DNA of 10,348 bases from an uncultured Candidatus Peregrinibacteria bacterium (GTDB taxonomy: Bacteria > Patescibacteriota > Gracilibacteria > Peribacterales > Peribacteraceae), in the NCBI GenBank assembly GCA_903822115.1, contig CAIJNU010000071.1:1-10348 (forward strand), in the 5' to 3' direction. This document shows, piece after piece, positions 1 to 6,174 of the stretch. Within the stretch, counting starts at the first letter, position 1; each line of letters begins with the position of its first letter. Below the pieces are notes generated by a model, which had not been told where the DNA came from, ran no database searches, and was given only the letters and a program-made list of their open reading frames with translations. The position numbers and the translations under genes are program-made.

Positions 1-2
1 GC

Positions 3-8
3 TATGCT
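3..8 (+). promoter_or_regulatory. Possible -10 hexamer of the tRNA-Arg gene
   Basis: TATGCT lies nine bases before the first base of the tRNA. It resembles the other -10 candidates in this window (TATACT, TACACT). The -35 region would fall outside the window, so this is weakly supported. Confidence 0.35.
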
Positions 9-17
9 TTGCCCGCT

Positions 18-92
18 GCTCCTGTAGTTCAATGGATAGAACAATCCTCTCCTAAGGGATAAATGCAGGTTCAATTCCTGCCAGGAGCACCA
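18..92 (+). tRNA. tRNA-Arg, anticodon CCU
   Basis: A full cloverleaf can be folded. The 7-bp acceptor stem is GCTCCTG (18-24) with CAGGAGC (82-88). The D arm is GTTC/GAAC (27-42). The anticodon stem is ATCCT/GGGAT with a terminal T-G wobble (44-60). The anticodon loop is CTCCTAA, placing CCT at positions 34-36 of the tRNA. The variable loop has four bases, and the T arm is GCAGG/CCTGC around a TTCAATT loop (65-81). The 3' CCA is encoded (90-92). It reads the AGG arginine codon, which the sulfotransferase-like gene downstream uses several times. The two-hairpin element begins five bases after the CCA end, so the primary transcript probably runs into that element before 3' processing. Confidence 0.96.
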
Positions 93-97
93 GAAGG

Positions 98-193
98 CAT
101 GAAAGACAAACCTACGGTTTTTCTTTCATGAACTATCTTTTCCCTCAATGGTGTCGCTCCAGCGCGGGGCCCACGAGACCCGCGCTTCGCGAC
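98..193 (+). repeat. Two-hairpin dispersed element, copy A (after tRNA-Arg)
   Basis: Hairpin 1 (98-130) has a 9-bp outer stem CATGAAAGA/TCTTTCATG, one C-T mismatch, a 5-bp inner stem AAACC/GGTTT and a TAC loop. A 22-base linker rich in C and T follows. Hairpin 2 (153-193) pairs GTCGC with GCGAC and AGCGCGGG with CCCGCGCT around a ten-base loop. The same arrangement recurs in inverted orientation at 4247-4343. Between the copies hairpin 1 differs only by three compensatory pair exchanges. The sequence after hairpin 2 is T-rich (GTTCTTTATATT), so an intrinsic-terminator role is possible. Position immediately 3' of a gene is shared by both copies. It could otherwise be a REP/MITE-like repeat or a structured RNA tail. 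An open reading frame extends from 148 across it, but I take that as non-coding. Confidence 0.85.
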
Positions 194-269
194 GTTCTTT
201 ATATTCCAGACTGATACAATGCCGTCGAGCACTTTCAAAACTCGAATCCGCCAACCAACAAACATGTTC

Positions 270-275
270 TACACT
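270..275 (+). promoter_or_regulatory. Candidate -10 of the lysE-like gene
   Basis: TACACT ends seven bases before the ATG at 283, so the predicted transcript would start at or next to the start codon. No convincing -35 is seen at normal spacing. The identical hexamer occurs before murA. Confidence 0.4.
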
Positions 276-282
276 GGGCCCC

Positions 283-885
283 ATGCTCAAGGATTTTCTG
301 TTGCCCGGCATTGTGATCGGAGTGGGAGCCGCGCTCTCACCCGGCCCCCTTCTGATGATCGTCCTCTCGGGAACACTGCGCAGCGGCATGCGTACCGGCC
401 TCATCATGACGCTAGCGCCGCTCTTCACCGATATTCCCTTCGCGATCGTTTCCATTCTGCTGGCGCACGAAATCGGATCGATCAAGCCGGCGATCGGGGT
501 TCTCTCGATTCTCGGGGCGGCATTCCTCACGCTCTTGGCATACCAAAACATCACGATCCGCAAGAAAGACTTGTACCACGACTCGAAAAATTCTTCCTCG
601 TTCATGAAGGCGGTCGTCACGAACATTTTCAATCCCTACCTCTACATCTTCTGGTTCTCCGTCGCCATTCCGATCTTCGCGAGAGGGAATCTCGCCGGCA
701 GCGTCGTCTTCGCTGCAGCGCTCAACATCGCATGCGTGATAAGCATGATGCTGCTCGTGTTACTCGTGGGTCTCATACGCATGCGCTTCATAGAGTATCT
801 GCATTGGGGAATCCGCATCCTCGGAGTCCTCCTTCTCGCCGTTGCCCTCACGTTTGCGCATCAGGGAATCTTGCTCCTGAAATAG
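283..885 (+). CDS. LysE/RhtB-family exporter
   Basis: A 200-residue integral membrane protein of the LysE superfamily. These transporters export amino acids or related small solutes by proton exchange; the substrate here cannot be told. The family signature SPGP is at residues 19-22, at the end of the first membrane helix. It is followed by a glycine-rich loop and a PLFTD stretch (46-50), and NPYLYIFW (117-124) marks the central conserved helix. About six hydrophobic segments fit the usual LysE length of about 200 residues. I chose the ATG at 283 because the open frame from 148 would add 45 residues translated from the hairpin element and unlike the family N-terminus. There is no Shine-Dalgarno; a -10-like TACACT lies seven bases upstream, so translation may be leaderless. 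It converges on the permease gene, with 61 bases between their stops. Confidence 0.88.
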   Translation: MLKDFLLPGIVIGVGAALSPGPLLMIVLSGTLRSGMRTGLIMTLAPLFTDIPFAIVSILLAHEIGSIKPAIGVLSILGAAFLTLLAYQNITIRKKDLYHDSKNSSSFMKAVVTNIFNPYLYIFWFSVAIPIFARGNLAGSVVFAAALNIACVISMMLLVLLVGLIRMRFIEYLHWGIRILGVLLLAVALTFAHQGILLLK

Positions 886-946
886 TTTTCTCCTCCGAGA
901 GTCTTGTGGAGCGCAACGAAGTCAACACCGCTTCCATAAGCCAAAA

Positions 947-1894
947 TCACAGCACTGCATTGAAAAGATATCCGGTGAGAATAATCCCTATTGTCAGGAT
1001 GACGACGTAGAAAGCGAGCAGCTTTGTCTTCATCACCCTTCGTAGAATAATCATTTCCGGAATTGAGAGCGCCGTGATGGACATCATGAAGGCGAGCGCT
1101 GTCCCCATCGGCAGCCCCTTCCCCATAAGCGACTGCACGATGGGAATCGTGCCGGCTGCATTTGAGTAGAGCGGGACACCGATCAGTACAGCGATGGGAA
1201 CGGCGAATGGATTTCCCTTCCCCGCGACAACGGCGAGAAAATTTTCCGGCGCGTAGCCGTGAATGAGCGCCCCCGCTCCGACGCCAAGGAGTACGTACGG
1301 GAAAATATTCCCAAGAAGATTCTTCGTATACCGATACGCCTTCCTCAGACGCTCGCTCGTAGTGGGAATGCTAGAAGTGGCCTGTGCTACGCCCGCCTCC
1401 GTGAGGATGAGGAGATGTTCGAGATGCATCCGTCCGAGAATGAAGCCCGTAATGATGGCGAGGAGCACGCCCGAGCCGATATAGAGCGCCATCGCTTTCC
1501 ATCCGAAGAGACTGAGAAGAAGTACGGCGGCAACTTCGTTCACCATCGGCGCTGAAACAAGGTAGGAAAAGGTAACACCGAGTGGGACGCCGCTCTCCAC
1601 AAGACCCAGGAAGAGGGGAATTGCCGAGCAGGAGCAGAACGGCGTGACGATGCCGATGCAAGCGGCAAGGATGTGGCCAGCCAGTGGGAATCTGCGCGTG
1701 AGAAGTGCTTTGATCTTCTGTGGCGGCAGATAGGATCTAAGGAAGGTAACAACAAAAATAATGACGGAAAGAAGGATGAATATCTTGAGTGTGTCTTCAA
1801 CAAAAAAATTCACCACCTCTGCCCCTTTCCCCTGAGACAAGTGAAGCACGGAGAATGTAAGCCAGTCTGCGAAAATCTGTAGCGGTGCGAACAT
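947..1894 (-). CDS. YraQ/ArsP-like permease (DUF318 family)
   Basis: A 315-residue membrane protein matching the permease family that includes E. coli YraQ and the organoarsenical exporter ArsP. Hydrophobic helices form two halves separated by a hydrophilic loop (about residues 155-190). Half one carries TPFCSCSAIPLF (84-95) with the paired cysteines C87 and C89, then SAPMVNEVA (114-122). Half two carries the related GVPLYSNAAGTIPI (239-252) and a SIPEM motif (277-281). The paired cysteines and the internal repetition are family hallmarks. ArsP members pump trivalent methylarsenicals, but most YraQ relatives have no known substrate and no arsenic genes lie nearby, so I do not call it arsP. 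The start has no Shine-Dalgarno; an extended -10 sits seven bases before it. It is divergent from the sulfotransferase-like gene. Confidence 0.88.
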   Translation of the reverse strand: MFAPLQIFADWLTFSVLHLSQGKGAEVVNFFVEDTLKIFILLSVIIFVVTFLRSYLPPQKIKALLTRRFPLAGHILAACIGIVTPFCSCSAIPLFLGLVESGVPLGVTFSYLVSAPMVNEVAAVLLLSLFGWKAMALYIGSGVLLAIITGFILGRMHLEHLLILTEAGVAQATSSIPTTSERLRKAYRYTKNLLGNIFPYVLLGVGAGALIHGYAPENFLAVVAGKGNPFAVPIAVLIGVPLYSNAAGTIPIVQSLMGKGLPMGTALAFMMSITALSIPEMIILRRVMKTKLLAFYVVILTIGIILTGYLFNAVL

Positions 1895-1901
1895 CGTTTC
1901 T

Positions 1902-1910
1902 ACTGTAACA
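1902..1910 (-). promoter_or_regulatory. Extended -10 promoter of the YraQ-like permease gene
   Basis: On the minus strand TGT is followed directly by TACAGT (TGN extended -10 form), and seven bases separate the hexamer from the ATG. No good -35 is seen at 16-18 bases. This predicts a leaderless mRNA. Confidence 0.45.
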
Positions 1911-1936
1911 GAATGGCATGTTTAGCGAGCTTCAAC

Positions 1937-1986
1937 TGGTTCGTAATAGGTTTCTCCAGCTTGCCACTCAGAATCTTCACGAACCA
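1937..1986. other. 8-bp inverted repeat in the divergent promoter region
   Basis: TGGTTCGT (1937-1944) and its exact complement ACGAACCA (1979-1986) are 34 bases apart. The right arm lies three bases from the -35 of the sulfotransferase-like gene. It could be an operator that bends or loops the region, but an 8-bp pair in a 130-base interval can arise by chance. Confidence 0.25.
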
Positions 1987-1989
1987 CAC

Positions 1990-2018
1990 TTGACATGGAT
2001 GAATTTCATGATAATTAT
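1990..2018 (+). promoter_or_regulatory. Promoter of the sulfotransferase-like gene (leaderless)
   Basis: A perfect -35 TTGACA (1990-1995), a 17-base spacer and AATTAT (2013-2018, four of six consensus bases) precede the ATG at 2025. Transcription would start about seven bases after the -10, which is the A of that ATG. The -35 overlaps the alternative upstream ATG at 1995, so that start could not be used from this promoter. Confidence 0.6.
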
Positions 2019-2024
2019 AAAGTT

Positions 2025-2879
2025 ATGAAAATTTCGAGCGAATCGCCTGAGGTGGTCATGCATCATTGCGTCCCCAGGTGCGTGTCAACGGCGTTTGGCA
2101 TGTACTTCAGAGGCAGACCTGATGTCCACTATTCACACGAGCGCCTGGCGAGGTTGCCGTACTTTGATGAAATACAGGGGCATGTCCCGGAACCCGGTGT
2201 GGCAACGTACATAGAAATGAGAAGGCGCATCCTTCGAGAACTTCTCCACCCCGAATTACTCATTCCATCGGAAAACGACCAGCCAGCCGACCAAGCGCCT
2301 CTCATATTCCGCAAAGAGATGTCTTATTACATGCTTGCGGAAAATGGCGATCCGCTCTTCCCCCTCAGAGCAATTGAGGAATATCAACACACTTTCATGA
2401 CACGCGATCCTGCTCGAGCATTAGCCTCTTGGTACAAGAAGGAACAAAACTTTTCGTGGTATGAGACGGGATATGAATCCCAAGCACAAATGTACCGCTG
2501 GGCAAAAGAGAATGATGGCGTGGATCCCATAGTCATTGACGCGGCAGATTTCACTGCGGATCCTGATGGAACGATGTCTCAATATTGCGCACACCTCGAT
2601 CTCGTTCACAATCCTGCATGGTTAAAATGGGATCCTCCTGTTGATGCCAAAGAGCTTGAAATTTGGGCGCACGGTAAATGGCACACGGAAGTCCTGAACA
2701 GTAGGGGGGTGCAGAAGAGAATTCATGAGAAAAACATTGATATCTCCGGTCTCCCGCAGAAAATCCAATCAATGATTGACCGTGCTCGCGAGCCCTACCT
2801 TGAAGTTCTCTCCTCTTCCAATCGCATCCGCCCGAAAGCAGTTACCGCAGACGCTGTGCAGGACAAGGTACTGGCCTAA
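2025..2879 (+). CDS. Sulfotransferase-like P-loop protein
   Basis: A 284-residue cytosolic protein resembling the PAPS-dependent sulfotransferase superfamily. Near the N-terminus VPRCVSTAF (residues 16-24) matches the 5'-phosphosulfate loop in the form 'PRSxSTAF', followed by RGRPDVHYSHE, where the family often has RPD..hE. FMTRDPARALASWY (about 125-138) matches the 3'-phosphate-binding RDP...S motif. The acceptor cannot be predicted; a loose relation to branched-chain-aminotransferase-annexed sulfotransferases is likely. I chose the ATG at 2025 because a promoter with a perfect TTGACA places the transcript start there; an in-frame ATG at 1995 would give 294 residues. Codon use differs from the envelope genes (AGA, AGG, ATA, TTA and CTT are common; CGC, ATC and CTC dominate elsewhere), suggesting acquisition by transfer. 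The stop is 22 bases from that of the convergent FTR1 gene. Confidence 0.78.
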   Translation: MKISSESPEVVMHHCVPRCVSTAFGMYFRGRPDVHYSHERLARLPYFDEIQGHVPEPGVATYIEMRRRILRELLHPELLIPSENDQPADQAPLIFRKEMSYYMLAENGDPLFPLRAIEEYQHTFMTRDPARALASWYKKEQNFSWYETGYESQAQMYRWAKENDGVDPIVIDAADFTADPDGTMSQYCAHLDLVHNPAWLKWDPPVDAKELEIWAHGKWHTEVLNSRGVQKRIHEKNIDISGLPQKIQSMIDRAREPYLEVLSSSNRIRPKAVTADAVQDKVLA

Positions 2880-2901
2880 GTAACATGATTTTCCGTATCT
2901 C

Positions 2902-3606
2902 TCAGAAATAACCAACTAATTGCTCGACCCCTTCTACTGCAAGGTGCGTTGCAAGAATAAAGAGCACGATGCTCGTGAGGATAAAGAACGGCCGCAGGGG
3001 AATCCGACGAAATCCGAGAGATAACAACCAGCCGACGAGGAACGCGGCGAACATACCCATCACTCCTCCGACAATAAACCGAATACTGTCTTGAACGGGG
3101 CGCGCAGCGAAGAGCGCAACGACGGCTTCCGCTCCTTCGCGACCGACCACAAACAGAATCGCGGCAAAGATGGCGAACGTATTTCCGCCGCTTGCGTGCT
3201 CATGCATTCTGCGCGTGAAGTGTTCTGCGGATTTTTTTTGATGCACCCACGCCCACACCGTCATGGAGTAGAGGAATGCGGCGGCGGCGATGCTCATCAT
3301 CACAGACAACCACCCCGCGGCGTTGCCTCCCGGCAAGCGCGACACCTCTCCCATGAACATCCCGAGGAGAAAACTCAGCACGATGCCTCCCGCTATCCCG
3401 AACCAAAACGGCAGGATCCATCCCCTGTGCTCAGACGACCGCAGCGCGGCGTGGACAGCTCCAAGAATCAACACCATTTCCACGGTTTCTCGAAGCATAA
3501 TGATGAACGAGGAGATCACTGTGCGAGAAAGGAATGGGAAACCACGTTTCGAAGGTGCCGAAGTTCCGGCAGTGGCTGCCGTCAGTATGAAGAAGAGTGA
3601 AGACAT
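2902..3606 (-). CDS. FTR1/EfeU-type iron permease
   Basis: A 234-residue membrane protein of the FTR1 iron permease family, which moves ferric iron across the cytoplasmic membrane. Two RExxE iron-binding motifs are present: RETVE (residues 39-43) in the first core helix and REGAE (156-160) in a later helix. About seven hydrophobic segments are seen. A loop with H129, H135 and H137 lies just before the second motif and could gather metal. The first motif is unusual, as it is normally REGLE or REVLE. The N-terminal stretch to residue 30 could be a signal sequence. I chose the ATG at 3606 because AAGGA lies nine bases before it; a longer frame to 3729 would overlap the upstream gene. No efeO or efeB partner lies nearby. 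It follows the MBL-like gene by 37 bases, probably in one operon. A run of eight A's in the coding strand (3232-3239) lies in the loop. Confidence 0.85.
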   Translation of the reverse strand: MSSLFFILTAATAGTSAPSKRGFPFLSRTVISSFIIMLRETVEMVLILGAVHAALRSSEHRGWILPFWFGIAGGIVLSFLLGMFMGEVSRLPGGNAAGWLSVMMSIAAAAFLYSMTVWAWVHQKKSAEHFTRRMHEHASGGNTFAIFAAILFVVGREGAEAVVALFAARPVQDSIRFIVGGVMGMFAAFLVGWLLSLGFRRIPLRPFFILTSIVLFILATHLAVEGVEQLVGYF

Positions 3607-3615
3607 TGCCAAGAG

Positions 3616-3620
3616 TCCTT
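3616..3620 (-). promoter_or_regulatory. Shine-Dalgarno AAGGA of the FTR1-type gene
   Basis: AAGGA lies nine bases before the ATG at 3606. It decides the start against the longer open frame. It is the only convincing ribosome binding site I find in the window, and it precedes an operon-internal gene. Confidence 0.6.
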
Positions 3621-3643
3621 GCTGCAATACCAAAGCTCTCGCA

Positions 3644-4183
3644 TTACTTCTCCAGCACCACCACCTCTCGACCCTCTGCAGGAAGAGAACTTTTGAGTTT
3701 GTATTCCGAGACAGCCTCGCCTTTGACACCGATAAGCTTCGTGATTGCGGCGTAGGCCTCCTTGTCGGAGGTTGGGAGCAAGATGATCACGCGCGGATCA
3801 AATTCATCGATGAGCTTCTGTGCAACCTTCGCATTCTCCGTGGGAAGCGTGAGGACATCGATCTCCCCCACCGTCTCAATCTGACGATCTGTCCAATCCT
3901 GAAGAGGAGATGAGAGGAAAGCGCAGCGCACGCCGTCGATCTCCGCCACGTAAGAAACCTGCTGCCCCTCCTTGTGGCCGATGCCGTAGATCGACACGCC
4001 GCCTTCGTTGTACTCGCCTGGCCACGAGAGGATGTTCGCCGGCTGGGCATCTTCCTCCGGAAGCGCGAGGAGAACGATGGACTTCGCATCATTGCCCGCA
4101 GCTTTCTCCGGAAATACGACAAGCGGCATTTCCGCACCCGTACAACGGAATGTTAGGCCTCCGAGAGATTGAAATGTGATCAT
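3644..4183 (-). CDS. MBL-fold-like protein without zinc ligands
   Basis: A 179-residue protein related to the short metallo-beta-lactamase-fold proteins (COG2220/UlaG-like). The matching landmarks are an opening MITFQSLGGLTFR, where the family has a 'GHS-F-I' strand, WPGEYNEGGVSIYGI (residues 54-68), corresponding to the family's PGEYE-GV-I-G, and a GEIDVLTLPTENA stretch (106-118), corresponding to DVL-iPVGG. The HxHxDH zinc motif expected before the PGEY region is absent (VLLALPEEDAQ occupies the place), as are the later metal histidines and aspartates (SSPLQDW, LLPTSD). It is therefore probably non-catalytic, perhaps binding or regulatory. The ATG at 4183 fits the family N-terminus and lies seven bases after a -10; an in-frame ATG at 4225 would add 14 residues. 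It probably shares an operon with the FTR1 permease, so an iron-linked role is conceivable but unproven. Confidence 0.65.
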   Translation of the reverse strand: MITFQSLGGLTFRCTGAEMPLVVFPEKAAGNDAKSIVLLALPEEDAQPANILSWPGEYNEGGVSIYGIGHKEGQQVSYVAEIDGVRCAFLSSPLQDWTDRQIETVGEIDVLTLPTENAKVAQKLIDEFDPRVIILLPTSDKEAYAAITKLIGVKGEAVSEYKLKSSLPAEGREVVVLEK

Positions 4184-4190
4184 CGGATAG

Positions 4191-4218
4191 ATGGTACCGA
4201 AATAACTACAGAGTGCAA
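4191..4218 (-). promoter_or_regulatory. Promoter of the MBL-like/FTR1 operon (leaderless)
   Basis: On the minus strand TTGCAC (4213-4218), a 16-base spacer and TACCAT (4191-4196) are followed after seven bases by the ATG at 4183. The geometry predicts a transcript starting at or beside the start codon. Confidence 0.5.
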
Positions 4219-4246
4219 AATGCATCTATTCGATTAATCAACAAGC

Positions 4247-4343
4247 GTCGCGAAGCGCGGGTCTCGCGGGTTCCCGCGCTGGAGCGACACCGCTGAGGGA
4301 AAGGATGGCTCGTGGAAGGAAAACCGTAGGTTTGCCTTCCACG
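4247..4343 (-). repeat. Two-hairpin dispersed element, copy B (after murA)
   Basis: This is the inverted second copy of the element at 98-193, and it starts one base after the murA stop codon. Hairpin 1 (4311-4343, read on the minus strand) has stem CGTGGAAGG/CCTTCCACG, the same C-T mismatch, AAACC/GGTTT and the TAC loop. The linker of 22 bases differs from copy A at five positions. Hairpin 2 (4247-4288) repeats GTCGC/GCGAC and AGCGCGGG/CCCGCGCT around an eleven-base loop. After it the minus strand reads GCTTGTTGATTAAT, moderately T-rich. The MBL-operon promoter begins about 30 bases further on, consistent with the element ending murA transcription. Confidence 0.87.
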
Positions 4344-4344
4344 C

Positions 4345-5616
4345 TTAGTCCTTAGTCTCCACTCGCTCAATCTTCGCTCCGAGATTCCGCAATTTCTCGT
4401 CGAAGCGATCGTAGCCGCGCTCGATGTACTGGATGTCCGTGATCGTCGTCTCGCCCTGCGCACAGAGCGCTGCAAGCACCATCGCCGCACCGGCGCGAAT
4501 ATCGTTGCTGGCGACCGTCCTGCCGCGAAGCTGCGTCGGTCCGATAATGAGCGCTTGATGCGCGTTGAGCATTTCAACGTGCGCCCCCATCTTCTCCAGC
4601 TCGAAGAGATACCCGAGCCTCCCCTCGTAGAGTCGCTCGAAGATACGAGAGACGCCGGTGGCCTGCGTCATTGCGACGCCGAAGGGCGCCTGGAGATCGG
4701 TCGGGAAGCCGGGGAAAATATTGGTGCGGATACTCATCGCGCGCATGCGCGAACCCTCGCCATCCACACGGAGCGTGCGACCGGCATCCATGAGCGACCA
4801 CGCGCATCCCCCACGACGCAGCACGTCTAGGAAGGAGGTGAGGTGCGGAGCTTCGATGCCGTGGATCGTCACATTCCCGCGCGTTACGAGAGCGACGAGC
4901 GCATGGATCCCCGCTTCGAGGTAATCGGGAGTGACGGTGTGCGTGACCGGCTGCAGCGTCTTCTGTCCTTCGATCGTGACGGTGTGCGTTCCTTTGCCGC
5001 CGATGCGCGCCCCCATCGACTCCGCGAAGCGTTCCACATCGACGACGTGCGGCTCCTCCGCCGCGAGTTCGACTGTCGTCGTGCCGGGGAGGAGGGAAGC
5101 GGCGAGGATGATGTTTTCGGTCGCGGTGACGGAAAACTCCGGAAGAATGACGCGCCCCGGACGAAGCGTTCCTTGCAGGTGCAGCACTTCATCACCGCTC
5201 ATGTCCTCCACGCCGAGTTGCCGGAACGCATCGATGTGCGCGGCGACCGGCCGCTTGCCGAGAACGCACCCGCCGGGATACGCCATCTCCACGACACCGA
5301 AGCGCGCGAGGAGTGGGCCGAGCAACACGATCGATCCGCGAATCTTACTGACGTACTCGCCGGGAATCGGCCGACTGCGAAGTCCGTCCGTCCGGATGCG
5401 AACCGTGCCGTCGTGGAAGCTGCTCTGTGCTCCGAGGAAATCGAGAATACGCAACATCGCGACGGTGTCTCTCAGATACGGAACGTTATGCAGCACCGTC
5501 TCGCCGTCCGCGAGCAAGCTCCCCGCAATCAACGGAAGCGCGGCATTTTTGGAGCCGCCAACGACCACCTGCCCTCGCAGGGGAATGCCTCCCTGTACGC
5601 GATACGTCAGTGCCAT
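4345..5616 (-). CDS. murA: UDP-N-acetylglucosamine 1-carboxyvinyltransferase
   Basis: A 423-residue cytosolic enzyme that transfers enolpyruvate from PEP to UDP-GlcNAc, the first committed step of peptidoglycan synthesis. Length and fold match MurA. The conserved landmarks are K23-N24 in GGSKNAALPLIAG, the arginine-containing KIRGSIVLLGPLLARFG (91-107), the catalytic loop PGGCVLGKRP with Cys117, FPTDLQAPF with the catalytic-base aspartate, and ERGYDRFDEKL near the C-terminus, corresponding to the PEP-site RGY region. Because the loop keeps cysteine rather than aspartate, fosfomycin sensitivity would be predicted. It lies 47 bases downstream of lspA on the same strand and may be cotranscribed, but a TACACT hexamer in the gap suggests its own promoter. 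There is no Shine-Dalgarno. The two-hairpin element follows directly after the stop. Confidence 0.97.
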   Translation of the reverse strand: MALTYRVQGGIPLRGQVVVGGSKNAALPLIAGSLLADGETVLHNVPYLRDTVAMLRILDFLGAQSSFHDGTVRIRTDGLRSRPIPGEYVSKIRGSIVLLGPLLARFGVVEMAYPGGCVLGKRPVAAHIDAFRQLGVEDMSGDEVLHLQGTLRPGRVILPEFSVTATENIILAASLLPGTTTVELAAEEPHVVDVERFAESMGARIGGKGTHTVTIEGQKTLQPVTHTVTPDYLEAGIHALVALVTRGNVTIHGIEAPHLTSFLDVLRRGGCAWSLMDAGRTLRVDGEGSRMRAMSIRTNIFPGFPTDLQAPFGVAMTQATGVSRIFERLYEGRLGYLFELEKMGAHVEMLNAHQALIIGPTQLRGRTVASNDIRAGAAMVLAALCAQGETTITDIQYIERGYDRFDEKLRNLGAKIERVETKD

Positions 5617-5625
5617 GGAGCTGAC

Positions 5626-5631
5626 AGTGTA
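5626..5631 (-). promoter_or_regulatory. Candidate -10 of murA
   Basis: TACACT on the minus strand ends nine bases before the ATG, predicting a leader of zero to three bases. It is identical to the hexamer before the lysE-like gene. No -35 is recognisable. Confidence 0.4.
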
Positions 5632-5663
5632 GCGAAGGAGGACCGGTCGGGGTAGGCGCCTTT

Positions 5664-6095
5664 CTAACGCTTAAACATGCCCGGAAAGAGCGCCTCGATG
5701 AGGAGAAGCACCACACCGATGGTAATGCAGCTGTCGGCGACGTTGAAGATCGGGAAGGTCCCCACCTGGACAAAATCCGTGACCACACCGTCGAAGAAGC
5801 GATCGGCGATGTTCGCGAAGGCTCCTCCGAGGATGAGACCGAAGGCCACTTGCTGCCACCGCGACTGATGGTAACGCAGTGCGAGGACCACCATGACGAC
5901 GAGCGCTGCGGCTACGAGTATCTCCTGCAAATGCCCCGGGAATGTGATGCCAAATGCGACGCCGGGATTCACGGAGCGCTCGAAACCGACGAACGATCCG
6001 ATGATCGCAAACCGCGAGAGGAGAAAGTGATCCACGAGCATTTTCGCAATTACGCTGAGTGCGAAAGCGCCGATAGTGACGAAGAGGAGCGGCAT
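5664..6095 (-). CDS. lspA: Lipoprotein signal peptidase (signal peptidase II)
   Basis: A 143-residue membrane aspartic protease that removes signal peptides from prolipoproteins. Four hydrophobic helices are evident. The motifs are NPGVAFGI (43-50), matching N-G-AFG, GGAFANIADRF, containing the first catalytic aspartate, and FNVADSCITIG, containing the second. Length is slightly below the usual 150-170 residues. The ATG at 6095 has a -10-like CATACT seven bases upstream and no Shine-Dalgarno. It is divergent from ftsW and upstream of murA. A likely substrate is encoded in the same window: the cyclophilin lipoprotein with lipobox LVSC. Confidence 0.95.
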   Translation of the reverse strand: MPLLFVTIGAFALSVIAKMLVDHFLLSRFAIIGSFVGFERSVNPGVAFGITFPGHLQEILVAAALVVMVVLALRYHQSRWQQVAFGLILGGAFANIADRFFDGVVTDFVQVGTFPIFNVADSCITIGVVLLLIEALFPGMFKR

Positions 6096-6102
6096 CGCGA
6101 AG

Positions 6103-6108
6103 AGTATG
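6103..6108 (-). promoter_or_regulatory. Candidate -10 of lspA
   Basis: CATACT on the minus strand ends seven bases before the lspA ATG. It differs by one base from the TATACT of the divergent ftsW promoter. No clear -35 is visible. Confidence 0.4.
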
Positions 6109-6174
6109 GCGGAGGGAAAGGAAAATTCCCAGCCATCAAAATTGACGGGAAGACTTCGGGCCTCCGTCGACAGT

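Noticed and set aside
148..282. N-terminal extension of the LysE-like reading frame
   Set aside because: These 45 residues are translated from the two-hairpin element and the following intergenic DNA, are unlike LysE N-termini, and lie upstream of a -10 candidate.
886..946. Terminator between the convergent LysE-like and permease genes
   Set aside because: Only short CTCC/GGAG pairing is seen, without a stable stem followed by a T tract.
3607..3729. N-terminal extension of the FTR1-type frame
   Set aside because: It overlaps the 3' end of the MBL-like gene, is arginine- and tryptophan-rich without family similarity, and a Shine-Dalgarno supports the ATG at 3606.
4843..5655. Long plus-strand frame opposite murA (270 codons)
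   Set aside because: It is low-complexity, rich in charged residues and arginine, and antisense to a well-conserved murA; such frames are expected opposite GC-rich genes.
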